DNA from: Luteimonas chenhongjianii
GTDB lineage: Bacteria > Pseudomonadota > Gammaproteobacteria > Xanthomonadales > Xanthomonadaceae
DNA: 64,000 nucleotides
Assembly (NCBI RefSeq): GCF_002327105.1
Contig: NZ_CP023406.1
Coordinates: 2,418,001 to 2,482,000 of the forward strand
Direction: 5' to 3'
Shown: positions 44,713 through 53,764 of the stretch, one piece after another
Layout: the number at the start of each line of letters is the position of its first letter
How positions within the stretch are numbered: position 1 is the stretch's first letter
Program-made: the position numbers and the translations under genes
Notes under the pieces: model-generated
What the model saw: the letters and a program-made list of their open reading frames with translations, nothing else
Databases searched by the model: none
Told to the model about the DNA's origin: nothing

Positions 44713-45434
44713 TCACCGCAACCCCCGACGACCTGCCCAACATCGTGCCCGCTGCCTCCGAGGTGCCGGATGCCGGCCGCCTCGGGGTGGCTGGCGGCCA
44801 TCCGCCGCGGATCCTGATCCTCTACGGCTCGCTGCGCCCGGAGTCCTACAGCCGCAAGCTGGCGCTGGAGGCCGAACGCCTGCTCCGCCACTTCGGCGCC
44901 GAGACGCGCGTGTTCGATCCGCGGGATCTGCCCGTGCAGGGCAGCTGCGAGCCGGATCACCCGAAGGTGCAGGAACTGCGTGCGCTGGCCATGTGGTCCG
45001 AGGGCCAGGTGTGGGTGAGCCCGGAGCGCCACGGCACCCTCACCGCGGTGTTCAAGAACCAGATCGACTGGCTGCCGCTGGAAGAAGGCGGCATGCGCCC
45101 GACCCAGGGCCGCACGCTGGCGGTGATGCAGGTCAGTGGTGGCTCGCAGTCGTTCAACGCGGTCAACGCGATGCGCGTGCTCGGGCGCTGGATGCGCATG
45201 GTCACCATCCCCAACCAGTCGTCGGTGCCCAAGGCCTGGCAGGAATTCGACGAGGCCGGGCGCATGAAGCCCTCGGCCCTCTACGACCGCGTGGTCGACG
45301 TGATGGAGGAGCTGGTGAAGTTCACCCTGCTGGTGCGCGGCCACAGCGACTACCTGACCAGCCGCTACAGCGAGCGCAAGGGTGACCTCGCCGCGGCAAC
45401 CCTTGCCGCTGCCGCCACTTCCACCGAGACCTGA
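44694..45434 (+). CDS. arsH: Organoarsenical oxidase ArsH
   Basis: A 246-aa NADPH-dependent FMN reductase. FMN-binding [17 protein letters not shown], then [20 protein letters not shown] and the C-terminal TRGRTL-like [19 protein letters not shown]. ArsH oxidises trivalent methyl- and aryl-arsenicals to less toxic pentavalent forms. The ATG lies only 17 bases from the divergent arsR start; no ribosome site, consistent with leaderless translation. arsC follows after seven bases. Confidence 0.93.
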   Translation: MNFERAITATPDDLPNIVPAASEVPDAGRLGVAGGHPPRILILYGSLRPESYSRKLALEAERLLRHFGAETRVFDPRDLPVQGSCEPDHPKVQELRALAMWSEGQVWVSPERHGTLTAVFKNQIDWLPLEEGGMRPTQGRTLAVMQVSGGSQSFNAVNAMRVLGRWMRMVTIPNQSSVPKAWQEFDEAGRMKPSALYDRVVDVMEELVKFTLLVRGHSDYLTSRYSERKGDLAAATLAAAATSTET

Positions 45435-45441
45435 GGCCCCC

Positions 45442-45846
45442 ATGGACGCGACCATCTTCCACAACCCTGCCTGCGGCACCTCGCGCAACACGCTGGCGCT
45501 GATCCGCCATGCCGGCATCGAGCCGACGGTGATCGAGTACCTGCGTGATCCCCCGCTGCGCGGGCAGCTCAGCGCGATGATCGCGGCCGCCGGCATCGGC
45601 GTGCGCGACGCGCTGCGCCGCAAGGGCACGCCCTACGACGCGCTTGGTCTGGATGATCCGGCGCTGACCGACGACCAGCTGCTCGACGCGATGCTGGCCC
45701 ACCCGGTGCTGATCAACCGCCCGTTCGTGGTGACCGACAGCGGCACCCGGCTCTGCCGGCCATCGGAGGTGGTGCTGGAGATCCTGCCGCCGCTGACGCA
45801 GCCCTTCACCAAGGAAGACGGCGAGGTGGTCGGCGCGACGGGCTGA
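45442..45846 (+). CDS. arsC: Glutaredoxin-dependent arsenate reductase ArsC
   Basis: A 134-aa ArsC/Spx-fold protein. Catalytic cysteine C11 in FHNPACGTSRN; later RKKGTPY-type RRKGTPYDALGL, LMLAHPVLINRPFVV and the arginine-containing LCRPSEVVLEIL. Reduces As(V) to As(III), which the ArsB 5 kb away could export. AGGCCCCC precedes the ATG. In one operon with arsH. Confidence 0.93.
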   Translation: MDATIFHNPACGTSRNTLALIRHAGIEPTVIEYLRDPPLRGQLSAMIAAAGIGVRDALRRKGTPYDALGLDDPALTDDQLLDAMLAHPVLINRPFVVTDSGTRLCRPSEVVLEILPPLTQPFTKEDGEVVGATG

Positions 45847-46091
45847 CCGCAGCCCGGCGGGATCGCAGCCGCCGCGTACGTGCCGCGGCCGTGGCCCACG
45901 CCTGTACGTCACGCTGGACCAGTGCCTGCGTGAGCCGGGCATGCACAACGTGGGCGGCATCGCCCTGCCCGACGGCGCTGACCTGCCTGCGCGGCCGGCT
46001 CAGCTTCGGAAGGGCGACCCGCTTCCGCGATCCGGCTTCCAGCGTCGCTGGAGCGATGGCGGCGACGGACAGCTGCTGATGTCAGCTGCGG

Positions 46092-46475
46092 TCATGCGGC
46101 AGAGGGGCCGTGGCCGCAATAGGCCGCATGCAGCGCCTCGAGCACGCCCAGGGCCGGGCCGTCGGCGAGCGAGTAGTGGATCGACTGGGCCTCGCGCCGG
46201 GTGTGGACCAGCGCCATCTCGCGCAGCACCGCCAGGTGCTGCGACAGCGCGGACGCCCCCAGCCCGGTGGCCGGCTGCAGCTCGCCCACCGTGCGCTCGC
46301 CTTCCACCAGCTGGCACAGCACCAGCAGCCGCGCCGGGTGGGCCAGCGCCTTGAGCAGCGCGGCCGCCTCGCTTGCGTGGGCGGCCATGTCGGGCAACGC
46401 GACATCGGCATGGGCTGGCGTGGTGGCGGAGCTTGGCATCGGCGGCGGGCTCGCTTGACAGGTGGTGGCGGGCAT
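46092..46475 (-). CDS. bigR: ArsR-family sulfide/persulfide-responsive repressor (BigR/SqrR-like)
   Basis: A 127-aa winged-helix protein ([39 protein letters not shown]). Two cysteines, in VLCQLV and near the end in AAYCGH, match the pair that forms a disulfide or persulfide bridge in BigR/SqrR. ATG at 46475 or the GTG just upstream. Divergent, with a 40-base spacer, from the persulfide dioxygenase operon it probably represses. Confidence 0.85.
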   Translation of the reverse strand: MPATTCQASPPPMPSSATTPAHADVALPDMAAHASEAAALLKALAHPARLLVLCQLVEGERTVGELQPATGLGASALSQHLAVLREMALVHTRREAQSIHYSLADGPALGVLEALHAAYCGHGPSAA

Positions 46476-46481
46476 CACTAC

Positions 46482-46497
46482 TTTAGACTTTACTAAA
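46482..46497. promoter_or_regulatory. Inverted repeat between bigR and the dioxygenase gene
   Basis: TTTAG-N6-CTAAA in a markedly AT-rich 25-base stretch, in a region otherwise about 70% GC. BigR-type operators are AT-rich dyads with TTTAGA-like arms. The overlap with both putative promoters fits repression of both genes. Confidence 0.6.
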
Positions 46498-46515
46498 TTA
46501 GATGGGAAGCCCGGG

Positions 46516-47388
46516 ATGAACCCCCTGGTGGAGAGCTTCTACGATCCACCCACGGCCACCTTCTCGCACGTGGTGTACGACCGCGAGGGCGGGCATGCGG
46601 CCATCGTCGATCCGGTGATGGACTTCGATCCGGCCAGCGCGCACACGGTGTTCGACTCGGCGCAGCGGCTGCTCGACTTCGTGGCGCAGCGGCGCCTCGC
46701 GGTCGAATGGATCCTCGAGACCCATGCCCATGCCGACCACCTCTCCGCAGCCGCCTGGCTGCGTGACAGGACCGGCGCGAAGGTCGCCATCGGCCGTGGC
46801 ATCTGCGGGGTGCAAGCGCAGTTCAAGACGGTGTTCGGCCTGGAGGATTCGTTCCCCGTCGACGGGCGCCAGTTCGACCACCTGTTCGCCGACGGCGACA
46901 CCTTCGCCATCGGCGACCTGTCCGGGCGCGTGATCGCCACCCCCGGCCACACCGCCGACAGCCTGAGCTACGTGATCGGCGATGCGGCCTTCATCGGCGA
47001 CACCATGTTCGCGCCCGACACCGGCACCGCGCGCGCGGACTTTCCGGGCGGCGATGCGGCCACGCTGTACCGCTCGATCCGCCGGCTGTTCGCGCTGCCG
47101 GGCGAGACCCGCGTGTTCCTGTGCCACGACTACCCGCCCGACGGCCGCGCGCCGCGCGCCCAGACCACGATCGCCGCCCAGCGCGAGCACAACGTGCACC
47201 TGGGCGGCGAAGTGGCGGAAGAGGCCTTCGTGCGCATGCGCGAGGCGCGCGATGCCGGGCTCCCCGTCCCCAGGCTCATCCTCCCGGCGCTGCAGGTCAA
47301 CATCCGTGGCGGCGACCTGCCGCCGCCGGAGTCCAACGGCGTGCGCTACCTGCGCCTGCCGCTCGACCAGTTCGGAGATCCAGCATGA
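46516..47388 (+). CDS. blh: Persulfide dioxygenase-like metallo-beta-lactamase protein (Blh/ETHE1 type)
   Basis: A 290-aa protein with HAHADHLSAA (metal-binding HxHxDH), GHTADSLSY, and the C-terminal LCHDYPPDGR. ETHE1-type enzymes use a single iron to oxidise glutathione persulfide to sulfite. Start MNPLVESFYDPPTATFSHVV is family-typical; in-frame codons upstream lie in the operator. First in the operon blh-yeeE-yeeE. Confidence 0.9.
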   Translation: MNPLVESFYDPPTATFSHVVYDREGGHAAIVDPVMDFDPASAHTVFDSAQRLLDFVAQRRLAVEWILETHAHADHLSAAAWLRDRTGAKVAIGRGICGVQAQFKTVFGLEDSFPVDGRQFDHLFADGDTFAIGDLSGRVIATPGHTADSLSYVIGDAAFIGDTMFAPDTGTARADFPGGDAATLYRSIRRLFALPGETRVFLCHDYPPDGRAPRAQTTIAAQREHNVHLGGEVAEEAFVRMREARDAGLPVPRLILPALQVNIRGGDLPPPESNGVRYLRLPLDQFGDPA

Positions 47389-47810
47389 CCACGACTTGGC
47401 TGCTCGCACTCGCGGGCGGCGTACTGATCGGCCTCGCCGCCACGTTGCTGCTGTGGCTCAACGGACGCGTGGCCGGCGTCAGCGGCATCCTGGGCGGCGT
47501 GCTGTTTCCGGTTCGCGGTGAAGTGGCCTGGCGGATCGCGTTCCTCGCCGGGCTGGTGATCGCTGGCGGGGCGGCGATCGCGCTGCTGCCGGGCATCGCC
47601 ACGCCGCGCACGGGCTTCCCGCCCGTATTGCTGATCGCGGCGGGCCTGCTGGTGGGTTTCGGCGCCAGCATGGGCAACGGCTGCACCAGCGGGCACGGCG
47701 TCTGCGGCCTGGGCCGGCTGTCGAAGCGCTCGCTGGCGGCGGTGCTGACCTTCATGGCGACAGCGGTGGTCACGACCTGGCTGGTGCGCCATGTGTGGGG
47801 CTGGGCATGA
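47385..47810 (+). CDS. YeeE/YedE half-transporter, first half
   Basis: A 141-aa membrane protein with four hydrophobic segments. The conserved [21 protein letters not shown] motif of sulfur-compound YeeE/YedE transporters (PmpA-like) lies near residue 105, with the cysteine thought to relay thiosulfate or sulfide. Overlaps both neighbours (ATGA). Confidence 0.9.
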   Translation: MTTTWLLALAGGVLIGLAATLLLWLNGRVAGVSGILGGVLFPVRGEVAWRIAFLAGLVIAGGAAIALLPGIATPRTGFPPVLLIAAGLLVGFGASMGNGCTSGHGVCGLGRLSKRSLAAVLTFMATAVVTTWLVRHVWGWA

Positions 47811-48223
47811 AGCGCATCCTCGCCGCCGCTCTCGCCTCAGGCGCGCTGTTCGGCGTGGGTCTGGCGCTGTCGGGCATGACCGATGCGCGGCGCATCCTCG
47901 GCTTCCTCGACGTCACCGGAGATTTCGACCCCACCCTCGCCTTCGTGCTCGGCGGCGCGGTCGCCACGACCCTGCTGCTGTTCCGCCCGGTGCTGCGGCG
48001 CGGGCACCCGCTGTTCGCAGACGGCTTCCGCCTGCCGGAATCGAGCCGGATCGACGCCCGCCTGCTGACCGGCGCGGGGCTGTTCGGGATCGGCTGGGGT
48101 CTGGCCGGTTACTGTCCCGGCCCGGCCTTGGCGGGCCTGGGCGCGGGCTCGAGCGAAGCGTTGTGGTTCGTGCCGGCAATGATCGTGGGGATCGTGCTGC
48201 AACGGATGCTCGCCCGCCGTTGA
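47807..48223 (+). CDS. YeeE/YedE half-transporter, second half (DUF6691)
   Basis: A 138-aa membrane protein with four hydrophobic segments, starting [20 protein letters not shown] and carrying the conserved GYCPGPALAGLG motif (PmpB-like). The pair with the preceding gene forms one complete two-domain YeeE-type transporter. Start ATG overlaps the previous stop. Confidence 0.9.
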   Translation: MKRILAAALASGALFGVGLALSGMTDARRILGFLDVTGDFDPTLAFVLGGAVATTLLLFRPVLRRGHPLFADGFRLPESSRIDARLLTGAGLFGIGWGLAGYCPGPALAGLGAGSSEALWFVPAMIVGIVLQRMLARR

Positions 48224-48404
48224 GAACCACAGGCCGGGGCTCCTCAGGGTGCTTCGGCGCTGGGACAACGCGCAGCCTCGCCGACACCGCGGCAGCGACG
48301 CTTCACTCCAATGGGAAGGCCGTAGCGCCTTCCCGGACCGGTGGCGCGACCGGTCCTGGCGGGCACCGACACGAGAGCGACACGATGATCGGCCGCAGGC
48401 GGCC

Positions 48405-48584
48405 TCAGGACACCCGGTCGAGGATGATCCAGATCGCGACGGCGAAGGTGATCGCCGCGAACAGCACGCCGCCCCACCCGTTGATGGCGGACGGATCCTT
48501 CTTCAGCCCCAGCCGCAACACGCCCACCATCAGCGTGGGCACCAGCAGGATCAGCGCCAGCAACACCCAGAGCGTTTCTGACAT
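48405..48584 (-). CDS. Small two-helix membrane protein, 59 aa
   Basis: Reads MSETLWVLLALILLVPTLMV, then a short loop LRLGLKKDPSAINGWGG, then a second helix VLFAAITFAVAIWIIL, ending DRVS and TGA. AGGAG lies six bases before the ATG, so it is very probably expressed. It is 145 bases after the RND permease gene, on the same strand. Below 60 aa, easily missed. Function unknown; it could be a small accessory subunit of the pump. Confidence 0.75.
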   Translation of the reverse strand: MSETLWVLLALILLVPTLMVGVLRLGLKKDPSAINGWGGVLFAAITFAVAIWIILDRVS

Positions 48585-48729
48585 GACGTTCTCCTAGCAA
48601 GGGCCGGAAAGCGGACCGGGGAACCTGCGGCGGAAGCGGCACCCCGGGCGGCGGCCAGCCACTCCCGGCGTGCCGCACCGTCGTGGGCCGAGTATGCCGC
48701 AGGTGCTCGGCGCCACGCGTCGCCCGGCG

Positions 48730-51700
48730 CTATGCGGTGGCGCTGCCGTCCGTGCGCCCGCCGCGGCGGAACTTCGACACCACCCAAGCCTCTGCATCAT
48801 CCACCAGCGTGAATGCCGCCGGCACCACGATCAGGCTGAGCACGGTGGACGTGATCAGGCCGCCGATCACTGCAACGGCGAGCGGCATGCGGAAACTGGA
48901 ATCGGCGGTGAAACCGAGCGCGATGGGCATCATGCCGGCGCCCATCGCCAGGGTGGTCATGATCACCGGGCGGGCGCGCTTGTGGCAGGCGTCCATCAGT
49001 GCCTCATGGCGGCCCATGCCCTGCCCTTCGGCCATGACGGCGTAGTCCACCAGCAGGATGGAGTTCTTCACCGCGATGCCGATCAGCAGGATCAGGCCGA
49101 TCAGCACCGACAGCGAGATGTCGAGACCGGTGATCAGCAGCGCGCCGAAGGCGCCAGCGGCAGCCAGCGGCACGGCGACCAGGATGGTGATGGGCTGGCT
49201 GGCATGGTTGAAGAGCAGCAGCAACACGCCATAGACGCAGAAGATGCCGGCCACCATGGCCATGGCGAAGCCGCCGAACATCTCGGCGAAGATCTCGCTG
49301 TCGCCCGCGGCCTGGCGCTCGACGCCCGGCGGCAGATTGGTGATGGAAGGCAGCGCGTCGATCTGCTTTTCCACCTCGCCCATCGCCATGCCGTTGAGAT
49401 CCACGGTGATGGTGACATTGCGGCGGCGGTCGAAGCGGTCGATCTGCGAGGGGCCGCTGGCGGTGCTGATGTCCGCCACCGAAGACAACGGCACGCTGCC
49501 GCCACTGGCGGTGGGCACGCGCAGCTGGCCGAGCAGCGTCGGGTCCGACAGCGCACGCTCGTCGAGCTGCACGCGGATCGGCACCTGGCGCTCGGGCAGA
49601 TTGAGCTTGGCCAGGAACTGCTCGTAATCACCGCGGGTCGCCACGCGCGTGGTGGCGGCGATGTCGGCGGTGGAGACGCCCAGATCGGCCGCGCGCGCGG
49701 GATCGGGGCGCACGATGATCTCCGGACGCACCAGCGCGGCCGACGAGCCCACGGTGCCGAGGCCGGGCAGTTGGCGGATCTCGCGTTCCACATCGCGCGC
49801 GGCCGAGGCCAGGTTCACCGGATCGTCGCCGGCCAGCACCAGTTGGAGTGCGCGACCGGGTTCGCCGCCCTGGAAACTCAGGCGCACACCGGGCAGATCG
49901 GCCAGGCGTTCGCGGACCTGCGATTCCAGCTCGTACTGGTTGAGTTTGCGGTCGTCGTTCCAGCGGATGGTCAGCGTGGCCTTGCGCAGCTCGGCGCTGG
50001 TGAGGTCGCCGGCCGGACCGTTGGCGCCGGAGTTGCTGCCGGCGGTGACGAAGACATGCGTGATCTCGGGGATGTCGGCGATGCGCTGGCGCGCGGTTTC
50101 CGCAACCTCCGCCGTGGTGTCGAGCGAGGTGCCCGGGGGCAGCTCGATCAGTACGTTGCTCTGGATGCCGTCGGCAGGCGGGATGAAGGTCACCTGCAGC
50201 AGCGGCAGCAGCGCCAGTGAGCCGATGAAGATGCCCAGCGCGATCGCCAGCGTTCGGTTTCGGTAACGCAGCGCCCGATCGACCATGCGCAGGTACCACT
50301 TCATCAGCTTCGAATCGCCCTTGTGCTCGGGCAGCGGCTTGAGCAGATAGGCCGACATCATCGGCGTGATCAGGCGTGCCACCAGCAGCGAGAACATCAC
50401 CGCGGCCGCGGCGGTCCAGCCGAACTCGCGGAAGAACTTGCCGGGAATGCCCGGCATGAACGCCACCGGGATGAACACCGCCGCCAGCGTGCACGAAGTC
50501 GCAATTACCGCCAGGCCGATCTCGTCGGCCGCCTCCAGTGCGGCCTGCTGGGGACTCTTGCCCATGCGTAGATGGCGGTCGATGTTCTCCACCTCCACGA
50601 TGGCGTCGTCCACCAGAATGCCCACCACCACGGCCAGTGCCAGCAGCGTGATCATGTTGAGGCTGAAACCCAGCCAGTACATCACCGCGAACGTGGGAAT
50701 GATCGACAGCGGCAGCGCGACCGCCGAGATCAGCGTGGCGCGCACGTCGCGCAGGAAGAAGAACACCACCGCCACCGCAAGCGCGGCGCCCTCGTAGAGC
50801 ATGTGCATCGAGGAGCGGTAGGAGTTCTCGGCCACTTCGGTGCTCGACGCCACCTCGACCATGCGCACGCGCGGTTGCTGCTGCTGCAGTTCCGCAACGG
50901 TGGCGCGCACGGCATTGCCCACGTCCACTTCGCTCGAGCCGGTGGTGCGCTGCACGGCGAAGCCGATCACCGGCCGGCCGTCGAGCGTGGTGCGCTGGCT
51001 GAGGGTGGCGTTGCCGTCGCTCACCGTCGCCAGCGTGGACAGGCGCACGCTGCGCCCGTCGGGCATGGAGATCGGGAAATCGGCGAGATCGGCGGCGGTC
51101 TCCACCGTGCCCAGTGTGCGCACCGCCTGCTCGCTGCCGCCCACGGTGGTGCGCCCGCCCGGCTGTTCCTGCTGGATGCGCGCCAGCTGCTGGCTGATCA
51201 GCGCCGGGCTCACGCCGAAGCCCTGCACGGCCTCGGGCCGCAGGTCCACGCGGATTTCGCGGTCGACGCCGCCGATGCGCCGCACGGTGCCCACGCCGGA
51301 CACGGCGAACAGCCGCTTGGACACGGCGTCATCGATGAACCAGCTGAGCTCCTCGTCGCTCCAGCCATCGGCAGTGACGGCATAGGTGAGCATGTCGCCG
51401 CCGGTGACGTTGACCAGCGAGACGATCGGCGGCTCGACATCGGCCGGCAGATCGATACGCACACGGTCAATGGCGTCGCGCACCTCGTCCTTGGCGATGG
51501 TGCCGTCCTTCTCGATCTCGAAATTGAGGATGGTGGTGGAGGTGCCCTCGTTGACGATCGAGGCCATGTTGCGCAGCCCCGGGATGCTGGCGGTGGCATC
51601 CTCGATCCGCCGGGTCACCTGGGTTTCCAGCGTGCTGGGGCTGGCGCCGGGCAGCACCACGGTGACGTTGACCACCGGCACGGTGAGGTCCGGGAACTGC

Positions 51701-51804
51701 GAGACGGCCAGCCGGTTGAAGGCGACGAGACCGGCCGCGGTGAGCAGGATAAAGACCAGGATCGCCGGCAGCGGACGGTGGATCGACCAGGCGGAGAAGT
51801 TCAT
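48730..51804 (-). CDS. RND-family efflux permease (HAE1 type)
   Basis: A 1024-aa inner-membrane pump. N terminus: MNFSAWSIHRPLPAILVFIL; TM4 carries the proton-relay VDDAIVEVENIDRHLRMG; later the second half repeats with GIAVKNSILLVDYA. Hydrophobic segments frame two large periplasmic domains. Exports hydrophobic compounds or drugs with the adaptor encoded just upstream; no outer-membrane channel gene is present, so TolC/OprM would be supplied from elsewhere. Start overlaps the adaptor stop (ATGA). Confidence 0.94.
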   Translation of the reverse strand: MNFSAWSIHRPLPAILVFILLTAAGLVAFNRLAVSQFPDLTVPVVNVTVVLPGASPSTLETQVTRRIEDATASIPGLRNMASIVNEGTSTTILNFEIEKDGTIAKDEVRDAIDRVRIDLPADVEPPIVSLVNVTGGDMLTYAVTADGWSDEELSWFIDDAVSKRLFAVSGVGTVRRIGGVDREIRVDLRPEAVQGFGVSPALISQQLARIQQEQPGGRTTVGGSEQAVRTLGTVETAADLADFPISMPDGRSVRLSTLATVSDGNATLSQRTTLDGRPVIGFAVQRTTGSSEVDVGNAVRATVAELQQQQPRVRMVEVASSTEVAENSYRSSMHMLYEGAALAVAVVFFFLRDVRATLISAVALPLSIIPTFAVMYWLGFSLNMITLLALAVVVGILVDDAIVEVENIDRHLRMGKSPQQAALEAADEIGLAVIATSCTLAAVFIPVAFMPGIPGKFFREFGWTAAAAVMFSLLVARLITPMMSAYLLKPLPEHKGDSKLMKWYLRMVDRALRYRNRTLAIALGIFIGSLALLPLLQVTFIPPADGIQSNVLIELPPGTSLDTTAEVAETARQRIADIPEITHVFVTAGSNSGANGPAGDLTSAELRKATLTIRWNDDRKLNQYELESQVRERLADLPGVRLSFQGGEPGRALQLVLAGDDPVNLASAARDVEREIRQLPGLGTVGSSAALVRPEIIVRPDPARAADLGVSTADIAATTRVATRGDYEQFLAKLNLPERQVPIRVQLDERALSDPTLLGQLRVPTASGGSVPLSSVADISTASGPSQIDRFDRRRNVTITVDLNGMAMGEVEKQIDALPSITNLPPGVERQAAGDSEIFAEMFGGFAMAMVAGIFCVYGVLLLLFNHASQPITILVAVPLAAAGAFGALLITGLDISLSVLIGLILLIGIAVKNSILLVDYAVMAEGQGMGRHEALMDACHKRARPVIMTTLAMGAGMMPIALGFTADSSFRMPLAVAVIGGLITSTVLSLIVVPAAFTLVDDAEAWVVSKFRRGGRTDGSATA

Positions 51805-52991
51805 TCGGCAAGGTTTCCACTGGCGGCGTCACGGGTGGCCTCGCGCGTGGCGCCGGCACCTGCGGGATCGGCGGAGGCCGCCGGCGCGGGGCGTGGAGCG
51901 CTGCCGGGCGGAGCATTCGCCGCGTCGGCCGCGCTCGCGCTGTCGACCACGCGCACCAGGTCGCCGTCGCCGAGGAAGCCCGCGCCGCGCGCGACCACGC
52001 GGTCGGCCACGGTCAGGCCTTCGCCCACTTCGATCATGTCGCCATGCGTCGCGCCGACCGATACCGCCTGTTCGCGCACGCGGTTGTCGTCCGCCACGGT
52101 GAACACATAGGCGCGGCCGTCGCGGCGCACGACGGCTTCGATGGGCACCAGCAGCGCCTGCGCGCGGCCGAGCGCCAGCCGGCCCTGGGCGAACATGCCC
52201 GCGCGCAGCGGACCGGGATCGGGCAGGTCCACGTAGACGGTGCCGGTACGGCGCTGCGCGTCCAGCCCGGGCGATACCGTGCGCACGGTGCCGGGCACCG
52301 GGCCGACCGGCGTGTCCACCTGCACCTGCGTGCCCGGGCCCACGCGCAGCAGGTCGCCCTCGGCGAGCTCGGCGCGCCACTCCAGCCGACCATCGCGAAT
52401 CAGCCGCAGCAGTTCGCCGCCGCCCACCACCTGTCCCGGCTGCACGCTGCGCGCCGACACCACGCCAGCCACCGGTGCGCGCACCACGGTGAAATCGCGC
52501 TGCACGCGCGCGGCATCGCGGCTGGCGATCGCGGTGTTGAGGCGCGCCTGCGCGTTGTCGCGCTCGGCCTCGGCCTGCTCTGCATCCTGCAGCGCGACCA
52601 GTTGTTCGCCGGCGAGTTCGCGCACGCGTCCGGCGCGACGGCGCGCGGTTTCGAGGTTGGTCTGCGCCTCGCGCACCGAGGCTTCGGACTGCGCCAGCTG
52701 CGAGTCCAACGTGCGATCGTCCACCCGCAACAACACATCGCCCGCGGCCACCTCGCTGCCCACTTCGACCTCCACGCTGGACACGCGCAGGCCCGACAGC
52801 TCGACGCCCACCGATACTTCCTCCCACGCTGCCACCGCGCCGGATGCGACCACTTCGCGGGTCACTTCACGATGTTGTGGCGTAGCCAGGCTTACGGTCA
52901 GGCTCGCTGTGGGTTCGGGCGGAGCGCCATCGCCACACGCGGCCAGGGCCAGCAATCCGGAAAGCGACAGGAGTCGAAGATGGTTTTGCAT
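51801..52991 (-). CDS. RND efflux periplasmic adaptor lipoprotein
   Basis: A 396-aa membrane-fusion protein. The signal peptide ends in lipobox LAAC (C19), so it is lipid-anchored in the inner membrane. It shows the biotinyl-lipoyl-like EVEVGSEVAAGDVLLRVDD and RAPVAGVVSARSVQPGQVVGGG, and coiled-coil hairpin residues between them. The tail after residue 350 is Ala/Ser-rich. Upstream 73-base spacer holds an inverted repeat shared with the divergent MarR gene. Confidence 0.93.
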   Translation of the reverse strand: MQNHLRLLSLSGLLALAACGDGAPPEPTASLTVSLATPQHREVTREVVASGAVAAWEEVSVGVELSGLRVSSVEVEVGSEVAAGDVLLRVDDRTLDSQLAQSEASVREAQTNLETARRRAGRVRELAGEQLVALQDAEQAEAERDNAQARLNTAIASRDAARVQRDFTVVRAPVAGVVSARSVQPGQVVGGGELLRLIRDGRLEWRAELAEGDLLRVGPGTQVQVDTPVGPVPGTVRTVSPGLDAQRRTGTVYVDLPDPGPLRAGMFAQGRLALGRAQALLVPIEAVVRRDGRAYVFTVADDNRVREQAVSVGATHGDMIEVGEGLTVADRVVARGAGFLGDGDLVRVVDSASAADAANAPPGSAPRPAPAASADPAGAGATREATRDAASGNLAE

Positions 52992-53023
52992 CAGGGCGGG
53001 CAGGATCGAGGAGCCCGCAAAAC

Positions 53024-53039
53024 TATCAGCCTACTGATA
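53024..53039. promoter_or_regulatory. Inverted repeat between the adaptor and marR genes
   Basis: TATCAG-CCTA-CTGATA, a perfect 6-bp dyad with 4-base centre, 26 bases before the marR ATG and 33 bases before the adaptor ATG. Size and location fit a MarR-type operator controlling both transcripts. Confidence 0.65.
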
Positions 53040-53064
53040 ACTCCGGAGTGACGGCGGCGCCAAG

Positions 53065-53547
53065 ATGCCCAAGAAGCACCAGATCGACACCCTGCAGCGG
53101 CTGCGCGAGTCGCTGGCCTACCGGATGGGCCTGCAGCTCAAGCACCTGCACGCCGGGCTGACCGCCGCGATCGACGAGCGCCTGCGCGCCGATGGCATGG
53201 AACTCACCCGCCCGCAGGCGCTCACCCTGATGCTGCTGGCCGAGCGCCCCGGTGCCTCGAACGCGGAACTGGCGCGACTGGCGGGGGTGTCGCCGCAGAC
53301 GATGCACCAGATCCTGCGGCGCCTGGACCGCGATGCGCTGGTGACCCGCGCGCCGCATCCCACGCGGGCACGCAGCCTGTCCTTGCAGATCACGGCCGAA
53401 GGCCTGGCCCGGGTGACGCGGGGCGCCGCGCTGGCGCAGACCGTGATCGAAAGTGCGCTGGACCGCCTGCAGCCTGCCGAGCAGACCCAACTGGTCACGC
53501 TGCTCGAGCGGTGCGCGGCGGGCCTGCCGGCAGGCGAGGATCCATAA
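53065..53547 (+). CDS. MarR-family transcriptional regulator
   Basis: A 160-aa winged-helix protein (LAYRMGLQLKHLHAGLT, ELARLAGVSPQTMHQILRRL). Divergent to the efflux operon. MarR proteins of this layout usually repress a neighbouring pump and release on binding its substrate. Effector unknown. Confidence 0.9.
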   Translation: MPKKHQIDTLQRLRESLAYRMGLQLKHLHAGLTAAIDERLRADGMELTRPQALTLMLLAERPGASNAELARLAGVSPQTMHQILRRLDRDALVTRAPHPTRARSLSLQITAEGLARVTRGAALAQTVIESALDRLQPAEQTQLVTLLERCAAGLPAGEDP

Positions 53548-53764
53548 GCGCGTTCGCGCGAGTCACTGGCCTGCTCGAGGCTGGCTGCAATGGCGCAACG
53601 GTCGCGGCCGGGCACCCTTCCCTCGCGCGATGACATCGCTTCGCCGTGCAATGGAAGCCTGACGTCGGTAGGCGACGCGATGCCGCAGTTCGCCAACTCG
53701 ATTACAGGCAGCACGCTCGAGAGGCCGACGCTGCTGTCCAGGCGGGAGGCCGGGTGCGACGCGC

